Shown: one piece after another, positions 24,219-32,021 of the stretch
Layout: each line of letters begins with the position of its first letter
Numbering within the stretch: the first letter of the stretch is position 1
Assembly (NCBI RefSeq): GCF_009830105.1
Contig: NZ_WURB01000041.1
Coordinates: forward strand, 1-32,021
Origin: Microvirga makkahensis
GTDB lineage: Bacteria; Pseudomonadota; Alphaproteobacteria; Rhizobiales; Beijerinckiaceae
DNA: 32,021 nt
Direction: 5' to 3'
The notes under the pieces: generated by a model
What the model saw: only the letters and a program-made list of their open reading frames with translations
Databases searched by the model: none
What the model was told of the DNA's origin: nothing
Position numbers and translations under genes: made by a program

Positions 24219-25208
24219 ATGTTACGTCGTTACTTCATGGCCGGTGCGCTGAGCGCACTCTCGATGTCTTTCTGCAGCATGGAAGCCGCGGCCCAATCGA
24301 AACCCGTTACGATCCGCCTCGGCCATGTGCTGACCGATAGCCACAGCTGGCACATCGCGAGCAAAGGCTTTGCTGAGCAGGTCGCGCGTGAGACGCAAGG
24401 ACGCGTGAACATCCAGGTTTTCTCCGGCGGTCAGCTCGGAAGCGAGCGTGAAGTCGTCGAAGGACTACAGATCGGCACGGCCCAGGCCGGCGTGATCGGC
24501 AGCGGCTCGTTCCAGCCAATCGAGCCGAAGATGGGAATCGTCGAGCTCCCCTATGCCTGGCCGACGCGTGAGAAGGCTTTCGCTGCCTTCGACGGCGACC
24601 TCGGCGCAGCTCTCGACAAGCTTCTTCTCGCCAAGAACATCGTCGTTCTCGGCTGGTGGGAGAACGGCTACCGTCACATCACCAACAGCAAACACCCGAT
24701 CAACAAGCCCGAAGATCTGAAGGGACTGAAGATCCGCGTAACTCCGGACAAGGTCCGGCTCGATACCTTCGTCGCCCTCGGCGCCGAACCTGCCCCTCTC
24801 GCTTTCGGCGAACTTTACTCCGCCCTGCAACAGGGCGTGTTCGACGCACAGGAGAACCCGCTCTCGATCATCCACGGATCGTCGTTCTTCGAGGTTCAGA
24901 AATATCTGTCCCTCACCGGCCACGTCTGGGGCGCGGCATGCCTCGTCGTCTCCAAGCCGGTCTGGGACCGCATCGGGGAGGACGACCAGAAGATCGTCAA
25001 GGCCGCCGCTGCGAAATGGCGTGACGAGCAGCGCAAGATGATTGCGGAGTCCGATGCCGACTTCCTCAAGAAGCTCGAGGAAAAGGGCATGGTCATCAAC
25101 AAGGTCGACACGGCACCTTTCGTCGCTGCCGTCCAGCCGGTTTGGAAATCCCAGGAGTCCGTCTACGGCCCTGAATTCATGGCCTTGCTGAACAAATACC
25201 GCCAGTGA
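24219..25208 (+). CDS. TRAP transporter substrate-binding protein (DctP type)
   Basis: Starting from ATG 24219, after AGAGGGA, the protein of 329 residues has a signal peptide (LRRYFMAGALSALSMSFCS, then MEAAAQ) and is periplasmic. The mature part is a typical DctP protein: IRLGHVLTDSHSWHIASKGF, FSGGQLGSEREVVEGLQIG, LKGLKIRVTPDKV with the carboxylate-binding arginine, and QGVFDAQENPLSII. The conserved arginine suggests an organic acid ligand; the exact one is unknown. The open frame extends far upstream, but only this start gives a signal peptide. Confidence 0.9.
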   Translation: MLRRYFMAGALSALSMSFCSMEAAAQSKPVTIRLGHVLTDSHSWHIASKGFAEQVARETQGRVNIQVFSGGQLGSEREVVEGLQIGTAQAGVIGSGSFQPIEPKMGIVELPYAWPTREKAFAAFDGDLGAALDKLLLAKNIVVLGWWENGYRHITNSKHPINKPEDLKGLKIRVTPDKVRLDTFVALGAEPAPLAFGELYSALQQGVFDAQENPLSIIHGSSFFEVQKYLSLTGHVWGAACLVVSKPVWDRIGEDDQKIVKAAAAKWRDEQRKMIAESDADFLKKLEEKGMVINKVDTAPFVAAVQPVWKSQESVYGPEFMALLNKYRQ

Positions 25209-25411
25209 TATTCGACCGACGCTGAGACGAGGCCGTTCATCCAAACGGAATCGCATCGGCGTCTATTTCGACTTCCGGCGGCGGGTGATCTTTGCGCCCG
25301 CCGCGCGGAGCGGACGCTTCGTCGCGCCTGCATCGATGCTGGACGCGAACGGGTGGGCTGTCTTCTCGACCCGTTGCTGCGAGCGCTCACCTTGCTTTGT
25401 CGGAGGCAGAC

Positions 25412-25894
25412 ATGGCTCAATCGGATCAAGGCCGTAGGCTTTCCCCTTTGGAGGAACTCATCAAGCAGGTCACGCTCGTGGCAGGCTCGATCGGCGTCGT
25501 GGTTTTCTCCGCATCGGTCATCTACACGGTCGCCCTGCGTTTCCTCTTCAACCGCACGCCGTATTGGGCGGAGGAGATGCCGCGACTTCTCCTGATCTGG
25601 GTAACCTTCCTCGGCATTGCGGTCTCCACGGTCTGCCGCTCGCATCTGACGGCGGGCATCATGCCGCTGATCGTCCGCAATGAGCGCGCGAGAGCCGTTC
25701 TTACGACAATCGCGGACCTATGCACGATCGGCTTCATGGCAGTCGTCGCCTGGACCGGCTGGGATCTGACGTCGCGCACATGGTCCTCTCTGTCGACGGC
25801 CCTGCAGATTCCCATAGCCTGGACATACCTCGCCCTGCCTTTGTGCGCAGCCCTCTCCTGCATCGTCGCACTGATTGCTTTTCTGAAACGCTGA
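25412..25894 (+). CDS. TRAP transporter small permease (DctQ type)
   Basis: This 160-residue protein has four hydrophobic segments, beginning near residues 18-45, and the family motif RFLFNRTPYWAEEMPRLLLIW, where the small subunit's conserved W-x-E-E sits. CGGAGG precedes the ATG at 25412. A 203-base gap separates it from the DctP gene. The large-subunit gene begins four bases after this stop. It helps form the inner-membrane part of the importer. Confidence 0.88.
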   Translation: MAQSDQGRRLSPLEELIKQVTLVAGSIGVVVFSASVIYTVALRFLFNRTPYWAEEMPRLLLIWVTFLGIAVSTVCRSHLTAGIMPLIVRNERARAVLTTIADLCTIGFMAVVAWTGWDLTSRTWSSLSTALQIPIAWTYLALPLCAALSCIVALIAFLKR

Positions 25895-25898
25895 TATC

Positions 25899-27179
25899 AT
25901 GAACGGCCTCATTCTCCTTCTCGGCTTATTCGCCGTTCTCGTCGCCATCGACGTCCCGATCGCCATTGCGCTCGGCCTTGCATCCGTCGGCTATCTCCTC
26001 TTCTCGGATCTTGCGCCTCTCATCATCGTTGCTCAGCGGATGGTTGCCGGCATCGACTCGTTCACGCTGCTGGCGATTCCTCTTTTCCTTCTTGCCGGAT
26101 TGCTGCTCCTCCACGGGGATCTGACTCCCCGGATCGTTCGCCTCTGCAGCGCCCTGGTCGGCCGCACGACGGGGGGCCTGGCCCTCGTCACCGTCATGGG
26201 AGCGATGCTGTTCGGAGCCCTTTCGGGATCCGGCGTCGCAGATGTGGTGGCGATCGGCACCATGTTGCTTCCGGCCATGCGGGAACGTGGCTACGATCAG
26301 GGATTCTCCTGCGCCCTACTGGGCTGCGCCGGATCCCTGGGCACCGTCATTCCGCCCAGCATCGTCATGATCGTTTATGGGACGGCGACGAATACATCCA
26401 TCGGCCAGCTCTTCGTCGCGGGCATCGTGCCGGGCATTCTGTGCGGAATCGGCCTCATGGTCGTGGCCTACATCATCGCCAGGAAGAACGATTGGCGGGG
26501 CGGCAATGCGTTCTCATGGGCTGAACTGAGGCAGGCTCTCGGAAGCGCTTGGCTCGCGCTTCTGGCACCCGTCATCATCGTCGGCGGAATCAGGGGCGGT
26601 TTCTTCACGCCCACCGAAGCGGCCGGCGTTGCGGTCGCCTATGCACTGGTGGTCGGCGGCCTGGTGTACCGCGCCCTCACGTGGCGCATCATCATCGATC
26701 AAGTCAAGCAAACCACCGAGGCCACCGGCGGCATTCTGTTCGTGATCGCGACCGCGAGTCTCTTCGGCTGGATTCTTTCCGCCGAACAGGTCCCTCAGCA
26801 CATGGTGGAGTTCATCGGCGCTTTCACGGACAGCACCACCGTGGCGCTCCTGCTGATGATGCTGATCGTGCTGATTCTCGGCACCTTCATGGAAACGATC
26901 GCGATCATCCTGATCCTTGCGCCGGTGTTTCTGCCGATCATGAAACACTACCAGATCGACCCGGTCTATTTCGGGATCCTGCTGACGCTCAATCTCGCTA
27001 TCGGCGCGAATACGCCTCCGCTCGGCATCGATCTGATGGCCGCCTGTCGGGTCGGAGGCATCCCGATGTCGGCATCCTTCGGCTATCTCACAGCCTTCAT
27101 CGGCGTCATGATCGCGGTCATGCTGCTGGTGCTCTTCGTTCCGCAGATCGTCCTTTTCCTGCCCGGCCTCCTGTCATGA
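25899..27179 (+). CDS. TRAP transporter large permease (DctM type)
   Basis: This 426-residue membrane protein has about twelve hydrophobic segments and typical DctM stretches: LLAIPLFLLAGLLLLHGDLT, FGALSGSGVADVVAIGTMLLPAM, GSLGTVIPPSIVMIVYGTAT and NLAIGANTPPLGIDLMAACR. It is the sodium-coupled transport subunit. With the DctP and DctQ genes upstream, the transporter is complete and apparently intact. A weak TTGCCC/GGGCAA stem (27194-27220) follows it. Confidence 0.93.
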   Translation: MNGLILLLGLFAVLVAIDVPIAIALGLASVGYLLFSDLAPLIIVAQRMVAGIDSFTLLAIPLFLLAGLLLLHGDLTPRIVRLCSALVGRTTGGLALVTVMGAMLFGALSGSGVADVVAIGTMLLPAMRERGYDQGFSCALLGCAGSLGTVIPPSIVMIVYGTATNTSIGQLFVAGIVPGILCGIGLMVVAYIIARKNDWRGGNAFSWAELRQALGSAWLALLAPVIIVGGIRGGFFTPTEAAGVAVAYALVVGGLVYRALTWRIIIDQVKQTTEATGGILFVIATASLFGWILSAEQVPQHMVEFIGAFTDSTTVALLLMMLIVLILGTFMETIAIILILAPVFLPIMKHYQIDPVYFGILLTLNLAIGANTPPLGIDLMAACRVGGIPMSASFGYLTAFIGVMIAVMLLVLFVPQIVLFLPGLLS

Positions 27180-27287
27180 AACCTAGACGACTTTTGCCCA
27201 CGGTTGCGCCGGGAGGGCAACTTCATGGACCGAAAGCCGAATGGATCGGCCAGGCTGGTCGGCGATGATCACACCGCGTCGAGCCGC

Positions 27288-27680
27288 TCACCTTGCAGCG
27301 GCGACGCACTCGATCTCGATGTCGAACGGCAGTGTCCAGGGTTTGATCGCGGCTGACGTCCTGGCGGGCCACTCGTCGCCGAAGAACTCTCTGTAAACCG
27401 CATTGACACCGCCCATCAAGGCGGGGTCGGTCACGTAGACCGTTGCCTTGGCGACGTCCGCAAGAGATGAGCCGGCGTGCTCCAGGGCGACCTTGAGGGC
27501 ATTGAGCGAGGCGCGTGTCTGAACCTCTATCGAACCCGTCACGATCTCGCCGGTCACCGTATCGATCGGCGGCATCCCGCAGGTGAAGAGGAGATCACCC
27601 ATGCGCACAATCGCGGAAGTCGGCGCTCCAAGCCTGCGGATGGCCTCCGATATGACCGGGACCTCGATGACATGTCTCAT
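27288..27680 (-). CDS. Rid family (RidA/YjgF-like) enamine/imine deaminase
   Basis: This 130-residue protein is in the Rid/YER057c/UK114 family: LLFTCGMPPIDTVTGEIVTG, TRASLNALKVALEHAGSSLA, VYVTDPALMGGVNAVYREFF, and PARTSAAIK then EIECVAA, which hold the conserved Arg and Glu of the imine-hydrolysing site. The frame extends to 27863, but the ATG at 27680 gives the family's usual length and is preceded by AAGGA. It faces the TRAP operon tail to tail. Rid enzymes clear reactive imines made during amino-acid breakdown, which may point to an amino-acid-like TRAP substrate. Confidence 0.88.
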   Translation of the reverse strand: MRHVIEVPVISEAIRRLGAPTSAIVRMGDLLFTCGMPPIDTVTGEIVTGSIEVQTRASLNALKVALEHAGSSLADVAKATVYVTDPALMGGVNAVYREFFGDEWPARTSAAIKPWTLPFDIEIECVAAAR

Positions 27681-27786
27681 GGATGGCTGTCCTTGAATGG
27701 AATCTGACCGTGATCGGGCCAAGCCGTATACGACACTGTGCCTCCCGTCGACAAGAACGCGGGTGGGATGCGTCGCAAGATCGGAG

Positions 27787-28580
27787 GGATCCGTCGCAAT
27801 TTTTTGTTTCAGAGTTTCAGCTCCTGAAACCTCGGTCACTGTAGTGGAGGACGTAGTGTTCAAGGGCAGGCATTTTGATCGATCCGTTATCCTGCTCCGC
27901 GTCCGCTGGTATCTGGTTTACAGACTCAGCCTCGGAAATTGGAATAGATGATGGCCGAGCACAGCATCTCGATCGATCACGCAACCGTTCACAGGTGGGT
28001 CACTCGCTACTCGCCTGAGCTGGTCGAGCGCTTCAATTTCAGCAAGCGAAGCGCCAGCCGGAAATGGCACATGAATGAGACTTACATCAAAGTCTGGGGC
28101 CGATGGAAATATCTCTATCGCGCCATCGACAGCAATGGCGATACGGTCGAATTCTGGTTCAGCAACCGGCGGAAACTCACCGCTGCCAAGCGGTTCCTGC
28201 CTAAGGCACTCAAACGGCATGGCCGGCCCGAGCGGATCGTGATCGACGGCAGTCGGACTAATCGAGAAGCGATCCTATCCTGCCATGCCGCAGACCGGCT
28301 CGAGAACAGATCGCGGCGTGACCTGAAATCCATTCGCATTGAGCAGAACCACCGCGCCATCAAAAGGCGGGTCCGCCCCATGCTTGGTTTCCAGTCTGCA
28401 GTCACTACCCGTGTAATTCTGGGTGGGATCGAGATGGTTCACATGATGCGTAAGCAACAGGCGAAATACGCCTGCAATCGGCAGCCGTCGCTCGCGGAGC
28501 AGTCCGAACTCCTCGCTGCCTAAACGCGCTACCGAGCGTCCGCCCTTCTCTCGTCCCTTCTCCGAATTTGCGACGAACCC
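27787..28580 (+). mobile_element. IS6-family insertion sequence, inactive, 794 bp
   Basis: The left end GGATCCGTCGCAATTT (27787-27802) and the reverse complement of the right end, GGGTTCGTCGCAAATT (28580-28565), match at 13 of 16 positions. Between them lies a single IS6-type transposase gene with several disabling changes. The length is typical of IS6 elements. The eight-base flanks (GATCGGAG and ATCATGGA) do not match, so no target duplication remains, as expected for a cointegrate or a later deletion. A second copy of the terminal sequence, GGGATGCGTCGCAA, lies just outside at 27765-27778. Confidence 0.75.
27856..28523 (+). pseudogene. IS6-family transposase, broken by frameshift, nonsense and missense changes
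   Basis: The original start is probably GTG 27856 after GGAGG (27846-27850), giving FKGRHFDRSVILLRVRWYLV. A one-base loss near 27926-27932 shifts the frame, and a TAG at 27945-27947 stands where a Glu codon is expected, before MMAEHSISIDHATVHRWV. Downstream, the first catalytic Asp is Asn (WHMNETYIKV). The second Asp survives in VIDGSRTNREAI. Around the catalytic Glu, the usual YLNN segment of about ten residues is missing, and EQDH reads EQNH. The rest (HRAIKRRVRPMLGFQ) is recognisable. It cannot make an active transposase. Confidence 0.85.
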
Positions 28581-28583
28581 ATC

Positions 28584-28792
28584 ATGGAAAAGACGCGGCA
28601 GACTCTTGGGATTGCGCTGAGCCCGCACGACCTCTGGAGGGCGGCGGCTACAACGGCGGCCTACCGAGCCGGAGCGCAGCCTCAGATAGTGCCTTGCTGC
28701 AGCACAACCATCCTGCAGTGACGCACAATCGCTACAATAGAGCCTCGACCATGGCCGCGACACTCGACTTCGCCCGCCTCATTCGCAGCTAA
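28584..28792 (+). pseudogene. C-terminal remnant of a tyrosine recombinase (integrase)
   Basis: From 28584 one frame reads TRQTLGIALSPHDLWRAAAT and TTAAYRAGAQPQ. At about 28688 a frameshift leads into SALLQHNHPAVTHNRYNRAS, ending at FARLIRS. Together these match the last 70 residues of a phage-type integrase: the HxxR box, the LLQH box and the catalytic Tyr region (RYNRAS). The box-II Arg is Trp here (HDLW instead of HDLR). The sequence starts four bases after the IS6 right end, so the N-terminal part was lost at that junction. It is certainly non-functional. Confidence 0.75.
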
Positions 28793-28949
28793 ACCTAGCA
28801 TGTCCAACTCGTCCGGGAACGTCCGCTTTGGCACTCACAGCTGACGAAGCCGCACTGTCTCAGATGTGCCAAAACCTGACGTAACTCAGCACGCCGTGGC
28901 ACAACATCATCGCGCGATAGAAGTTTGCGATGATGTTTGCTGCTCAAGG

Positions 28950-30152
28950 TTAGGCGATGGCTGCGGCAGTGCGGGAGCGGATGCCGATCAGGATCATCAG
29001 CGTGGCCAGCAGGAGAATGGCGCTGCTGGCAACAACGACCGCAATCACGCCGCCGAGGTCCAAAATCCCTCCTCCCGCGGCTGCCCCAATCGCGATCGCC
29101 AGTTGAATAGCGGCAACCAGCAGGCCACCCGCGCTTTCCGCCTGGTCGGGAACTGTCCGGGTGAGCCAGGTCGACCACGCCACCGGCACGGCGCCGAAAG
29201 CCAGTCCCCAAAGTCCCACCATGACCGAAACCGCCCAGAGTTCGCTGCCAAGAGCCACTAGACCCAGTCCGAGGATGCCCATCGCCAGCGGCACGATCAT
29301 GAGCGTCAGCCGCAGGCTGCGCTCCAACAACCGCCCTGCCAGGAAAGTGCCCAAGAAGTTGGCGATCCCGAATCCCAGGAGAACGGCCGACACCGTGCTG
29401 ATTCCGACGCCGGTGACCGTTTCGAGGAAGGGGCGGATATAGGTGAAGAAGGCAAAATGCCCGGTGAAGACCAGCATTGCCGCGACCATGCCAAGCCCAA
29501 TCCCGGGACGCGTCAGCACATCAACAAGGGTCCCCAGACGTGTCAGCCCATTAGGGGGCATGCGAGGTAGAGTTACTAACTGTACTGCCAGGGTCACAGC
29601 ACCCAAGGCCGCACCGATCAGAAAGACACCGCGCCATCCGATAAAGCCACCAAGGAAGCTGCCAACCGGAACGGCCAGGATCGTGGCGGCGGACACGCCG
29701 CTGAAAATCACCGATAGGGCCCGGGGCACCTGCTCCTCCGGCACAAGCCGCATGGTGAGCGCAGCGGACATGGTCCAGAAGCCACCGAGCGCAATGCCCA
29801 GAAGCACACGGCCCAGCAGGAGGAGCGGCAGGTTGATCGCGAAGGCTACAAGAAGGTTGGATGCGATCAACAGAACCGAAAACATCAAGAGCACGGCCCG
29901 ACGATCGATCCCTCTCGTGGCGGCGGAGATCAGGAGACTGGTCACCATCCCGATGACGGCCGTCGCGGTCACGGCCTGTCCGGCTGCTCCCTCGGTAATC
30001 TTCAGATCCGCCGCCATCGGTGTCAGCAGACTGGCTGGGAGGAACTCCGCCGTCACCAGACCGAAGACACCGAGCGTCATAGCAAAGACAGCACCCCAGG
30101 CAGGCTCATTTTGGGTCTTTCCTCCCTCGTTGCCTTCACACAAGTGCATCAT
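28950..30152 (-). CDS. MFS transporter, DHA1-type drug or metabolite exporter
   Basis: This 400-residue protein has twelve hydrophobic segments and DHA1-type motifs: VTAEFLPASLLTPMAADL in helix 1, the GIDRRAVLL loop, and LLGRVLLGIALGGFWTMSAAL in helix 4. It resembles the NepI/AraJ/YdhP exporter group. AAAGGA lies at ribosome-binding distance before the ATG at 30152. It runs in the same direction as the dehydrogenase gene 166 bases upstream and may share its TetR control. The substrate is not predictable. Confidence 0.9.
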   Translation of the reverse strand: MMHLCEGNEGGKTQNEPAWGAVFAMTLGVFGLVTAEFLPASLLTPMAADLKITEGAAGQAVTATAVIGMVTSLLISAATRGIDRRAVLLMFSVLLIASNLLVAFAINLPLLLLGRVLLGIALGGFWTMSAALTMRLVPEEQVPRALSVIFSGVSAATILAVPVGSFLGGFIGWRGVFLIGAALGAVTLAVQLVTLPRMPPNGLTRLGTLVDVLTRPGIGLGMVAAMLVFTGHFAFFTYIRPFLETVTGVGISTVSAVLLGFGIANFLGTFLAGRLLERSLRLTLMIVPLAMGILGLGLVALGSELWAVSVMVGLWGLAFGAVPVAWSTWLTRTVPDQAESAGGLLVAAIQLAIAIGAAAGGGILDLGGVIAVVVASSAILLLATLMILIGIRSRTAAAIA

Positions 30153-30318
30153 TCGATTGTCCTTTTAGGAGATCATACGGAGGCTTGATCACTGATGCTT
30201 CGGCGCATAGCCGTTGCCCTCATGCAGCCAGCGATCAACTTGAGCGAAAGGCGCAAGCGTTCCCGAGAGGAGCCCCGCATGGTTGTCCCGGGATTGCCGT
30301 GGAAAGTTAAGCGGCCGG

Positions 30319-31059
30319 TCAGGCCGCGAAGCCGCCATCGACCGCGAGGGCCGCGCCAGTGATGAAGCTCGCCGCCGGACTGGCCAGATAGGCAACGGCG
30401 CTTGCAATCTCGTCGGCCGAACCATACCGGCCGAGGGCGATCTTGGTTCTCTGCTGGGCGGCGCGCTCGCTGGCGGCTGGGTTCATGTCGGTGTCAGTTG
30501 GCCCCGGATGAACGAGATTGACAGTGATGCCGCGAGGCGCGAAGTCATAGGCCAATCCGCGCGTCATTCCGACCAAGGCTGCCTTGGTCAGGGTGTAGGC
30601 CGTGGTGCCGGGTCCAGCGCTCCGCTCTGCCAGGCAACTGCCGATGCTGATGATGCGGCCTCCTTCTGGCATGACCCGCGCCGCAGCCGTGGCGGCGAAG
30701 AAGACGCCGCGCACGTTGACCGCCATTAGGCGGTCGAAGGCATCTATGGACACGTCACCGGGTGGTCCGGCCAGCATGATTCCGGCATTGGCGACCATGA
30801 TATCGAGGCGACCGGTCTCGGATGAGACTCGATGCACGACATCCTGGATTGCGGACGCATCGCCTGCGTCCGCAGCGTAGGCCTTGGCGCTGCCACCAGC
30901 TTCACGCACCTCGGCCATGGTCCTTTCTGCCGCACCGCCATTGTTGGCGTAGGTAAAGGCGACATGGACACCCTTGGAGGCCAAGCGCCGCACGATTGCC
31001 GCCCCGATACCCCTGCTGCCGCCAGTCACCACCGCGACCCGATTGATACTCTCAGTCAT
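30319..31059 (-). CDS. short-chain dehydrogenase/reductase (SDR family)
   Basis: This 246-residue classical SDR shows the cofactor motif TGGSRGIG (about 13-20), NAGIM, and the catalytic Ser and YxxxK (SIGSCLAERS, then AYTLTKAAL). HPGPTDTDM follows, and the C-terminal GAALAVDGGFAA is typical of the 3-ketoacyl-ACP-reductase-like group. The ATG at 31059 puts the cofactor motif at the usual place; the frame is open further upstream without reason. It is divergent from the TetR gene, with a perfect operator-like palindrome just upstream, so it is the probable main target of that repressor. Confidence 0.92.
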   Translation of the reverse strand: MTESINRVAVVTGGSRGIGAAIVRRLASKGVHVAFTYANNGGAAERTMAEVREAGGSAKAYAADAGDASAIQDVVHRVSSETGRLDIMVANAGIMLAGPPGDVSIDAFDRLMAVNVRGVFFAATAAARVMPEGGRIISIGSCLAERSAGPGTTAYTLTKAALVGMTRGLAYDFAPRGITVNLVHPGPTDTDMNPAASERAAQQRTKIALGRYGSADEIASAVAYLASPAASFITGAALAVDGGFAA

Positions 31060-31159
31060 GTCTCGACTCAATTTTGTGTTGATCGACACAAAAAGGCTGT
31101 CTGAGTTGCGGAAGACTGTCAATCGATTTATATAATGATCATCACAAAAAGGAGAGCTA
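31060..31159. promoter_or_regulatory. divergent SDR/tetR promoter region with paired operator-like sites
   Basis: TTTTGTGT (31072-31079) and ACACAAAA (31086-31093) form a perfect inverted repeat with a six-base centre. The half-site is repeated as TGATCGACACAAAAAGG (31080-31096) and TGATCATCACAAAAAGG (31136-31152), 15 of 17 identical. A consensus -10, TATAAT (31131-31136), serves the tetR-type gene and abuts the second site. On the minus strand TTGACA (31122-31117) is a good -35 for the SDR gene. Each site would block one promoter. Confidence 0.7.
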
Positions 31160-31786
31160 ATGTCGTCTCGCGGCCGTCCTCGCTCATTTGATCGGGCGGA
31201 AGTCCTTGAAAAAGCTATGGAAGTCTTCTGGCAGCAGGGCTTCGAGGGCTCTTCGATGACCGACCTGACGACCGCGATGGGCATCAACTCGCCGAGCCTC
31301 TATGCTGCCTTTGGATCAAAAGAGGCTCTCTATCTCGAGGCCGTGCGCCACTTCAGTGAGACGGCAGCAGCGGAGACCTTCCGGGCTCTCATGGAGGCCC
31401 CGACGTTGCGGGAAGGCCTCGCTGGTATGCTGTACGCCTCGATCGGCTGTTCGACGCAGGAGGGACGCCCACAAGGCTGCATGATCGCGCTGGGGGCCAC
31501 CCATTGTGCCCCTGAGAATGAACGGGTCCGGCTCGAGCTGAAGGAGATGCGCCGCACCTTGCGGGACACCCTGAGACTGAAGTTCGAGACTGCTGTTGCG
31601 GAGGGCCTGCTGCCTCGGGATTCCGACACAGGCTCACTGGCCACCTATTTCGCCACTGTCGTGCATGGGATTTCTATTCAAGCCCGTGATGGAGCCACTC
31701 GGAAGGAGCTGGGTGCAGTTGTCCTCCATGCGCTCGCCGCATTTGATCGCGCGACCCGTGTGAACGATCCTGCTGGTTCTGCGTAG
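31160..31786 (+). CDS. TetR/AcrR family transcriptional repressor
   Basis: This 208-residue protein has the TetR helix-turn-helix (about 10-55: FDRAEVLEKAMEVFWQQGFEGSSMTDLTTAMGI split by the usual turn, then SPSLYAAFGSKEALYLEA). The C-terminal domain, with GCMIALGATHCAPENERVR, fits the subgroup beside oxidoreductase and exporter genes. AAAAAGGAG precedes the ATG at 31160. It is divergent from the SDR gene and probably represses it and itself through the paired sites between them. The inducer is unknown. Confidence 0.92.
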   Translation: MSSRGRPRSFDRAEVLEKAMEVFWQQGFEGSSMTDLTTAMGINSPSLYAAFGSKEALYLEAVRHFSETAAAETFRALMEAPTLREGLAGMLYASIGCSTQEGRPQGCMIALGATHCAPENERVRLELKEMRRTLRDTLRLKFETAVAEGLLPRDSDTGSLATYFATVVHGISIQARDGATRKELGAVVLHALAAFDRATRVNDPAGSA

Positions 31787-32021
31787 AGAGCGCGGTCGAC
31801 AGGGAAGATGCCCGATGGGCTTCGTGCACCATGGTGTCAAATGCCTTCCCCGACCCAATGGTTCGAGGCAACCCCGCCAAAGTCGCCTCTGGGTCGATGC
31901 CGTTGAAAAACTCCGCCGGTTGAGCGGCTGGGTGCCCGGGGCTCGCCTCTTAACGGCTGGGGTAGAGGTAACTGGAACCCGAGGCCGTGGGCCTCAGCCT
32001 GCCACCCCGCTCAGGCGGCCA
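31787..32021. other. window end, no gene recognised
   Basis: The last 235 bases show no convincing coding region. Short minus-strand frames here overlap the TetR gene and lack motifs. The sequence GAGTTTTTCAAC on the minus strand near 31900 recalls ends of some insertion sequences, but no transposase is visible before the window stops. Confidence 0.4.

Noticed and set aside
30182..30318. Minus-strand frame between the SDR and exporter genes ending in APFAQVDRWLHEGNGYAP
   Set aside because: It might be the tail of a lost enzyme gene, but it overlaps the SDR gene and no family could be recognised.
31880..32021. Insertion-sequence end suggested by GAGTTTTTCAAC on the minus strand
   Set aside because: The motif is short and common, and no transposase or matching inverted repeat is inside the window.

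Overview
The window reads as a G+C-rich alphaproteobacterial chromosome or large plasmid segment, most likely from the Hyphomicrobiales (a Microvirga-, Bosea- or Methylobacterium-like soil bacterium). This is an inference from base composition, the many solute transporters (amino-acid ABC, polyamine-type ABC and TRAP), and MocR, IclR and TetR regulators beside catabolic genes. No rRNA, tRNA or CRISPR array was seen.

Layout. (1) 1-127: the end of a damaged IS6-family element, followed by a SAM methyltransferase (217-957). (2) 1365-7641: a MocR-type regulator facing a one-way operon with a dihydroxyphthalate-decarboxylase-like protein, a polar-amino-acid ABC transporter (binding protein, permease, ATPase) and an M20 amidohydrolase. 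The logic is import of an amide or N-acylated amino compound and its hydrolysis inside the cell. (3) 7642-9207: mostly non-coding, with hairpins, a strong intrinsic terminator and a beta-helix protein without a signal peptide. (4) 9208-14315: a compact three-gene cassette of class III nucleotide cyclase with TolB-like and TPR regions, a vanadium-haloperoxidase/PAP2-type enzyme with ten Gly-Gly-Ala repeats at its N-terminus, and a subtilisin-like protease. All three keep their catalytic residues. I cannot match this set to a described system, and it is my best candidate for something new.

(5) 14662-22326: an IclR regulator facing a seven-gene, largely overlapping operon. It encodes a polyamine-type ABC importer and a three-subunit FAD/[2Fe-2S] amine or opine dehydrogenase of the HcnABC/opine-oxidase type, and ends at a long perfect hairpin. 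(6) 22403-23609: a LuxR-type regulator whose receiver domain has lost its phosphorylation site, overlapping a small protein of unknown function. (7) 24219-27680: a complete TRAP transporter converging on a Rid-family deaminase. (8) 27787-28792: a dead IS6-family element abutting the broken C-terminus of a tyrosine recombinase, a scar of a lost integrative element. (9) 28950-31786: an MFS exporter and a short-chain dehydrogenase facing a TetR repressor, with matching operator-like sites at both promoters.

All functional calls come from reading motifs by eye. Family membership is usually secure; substrates are not.
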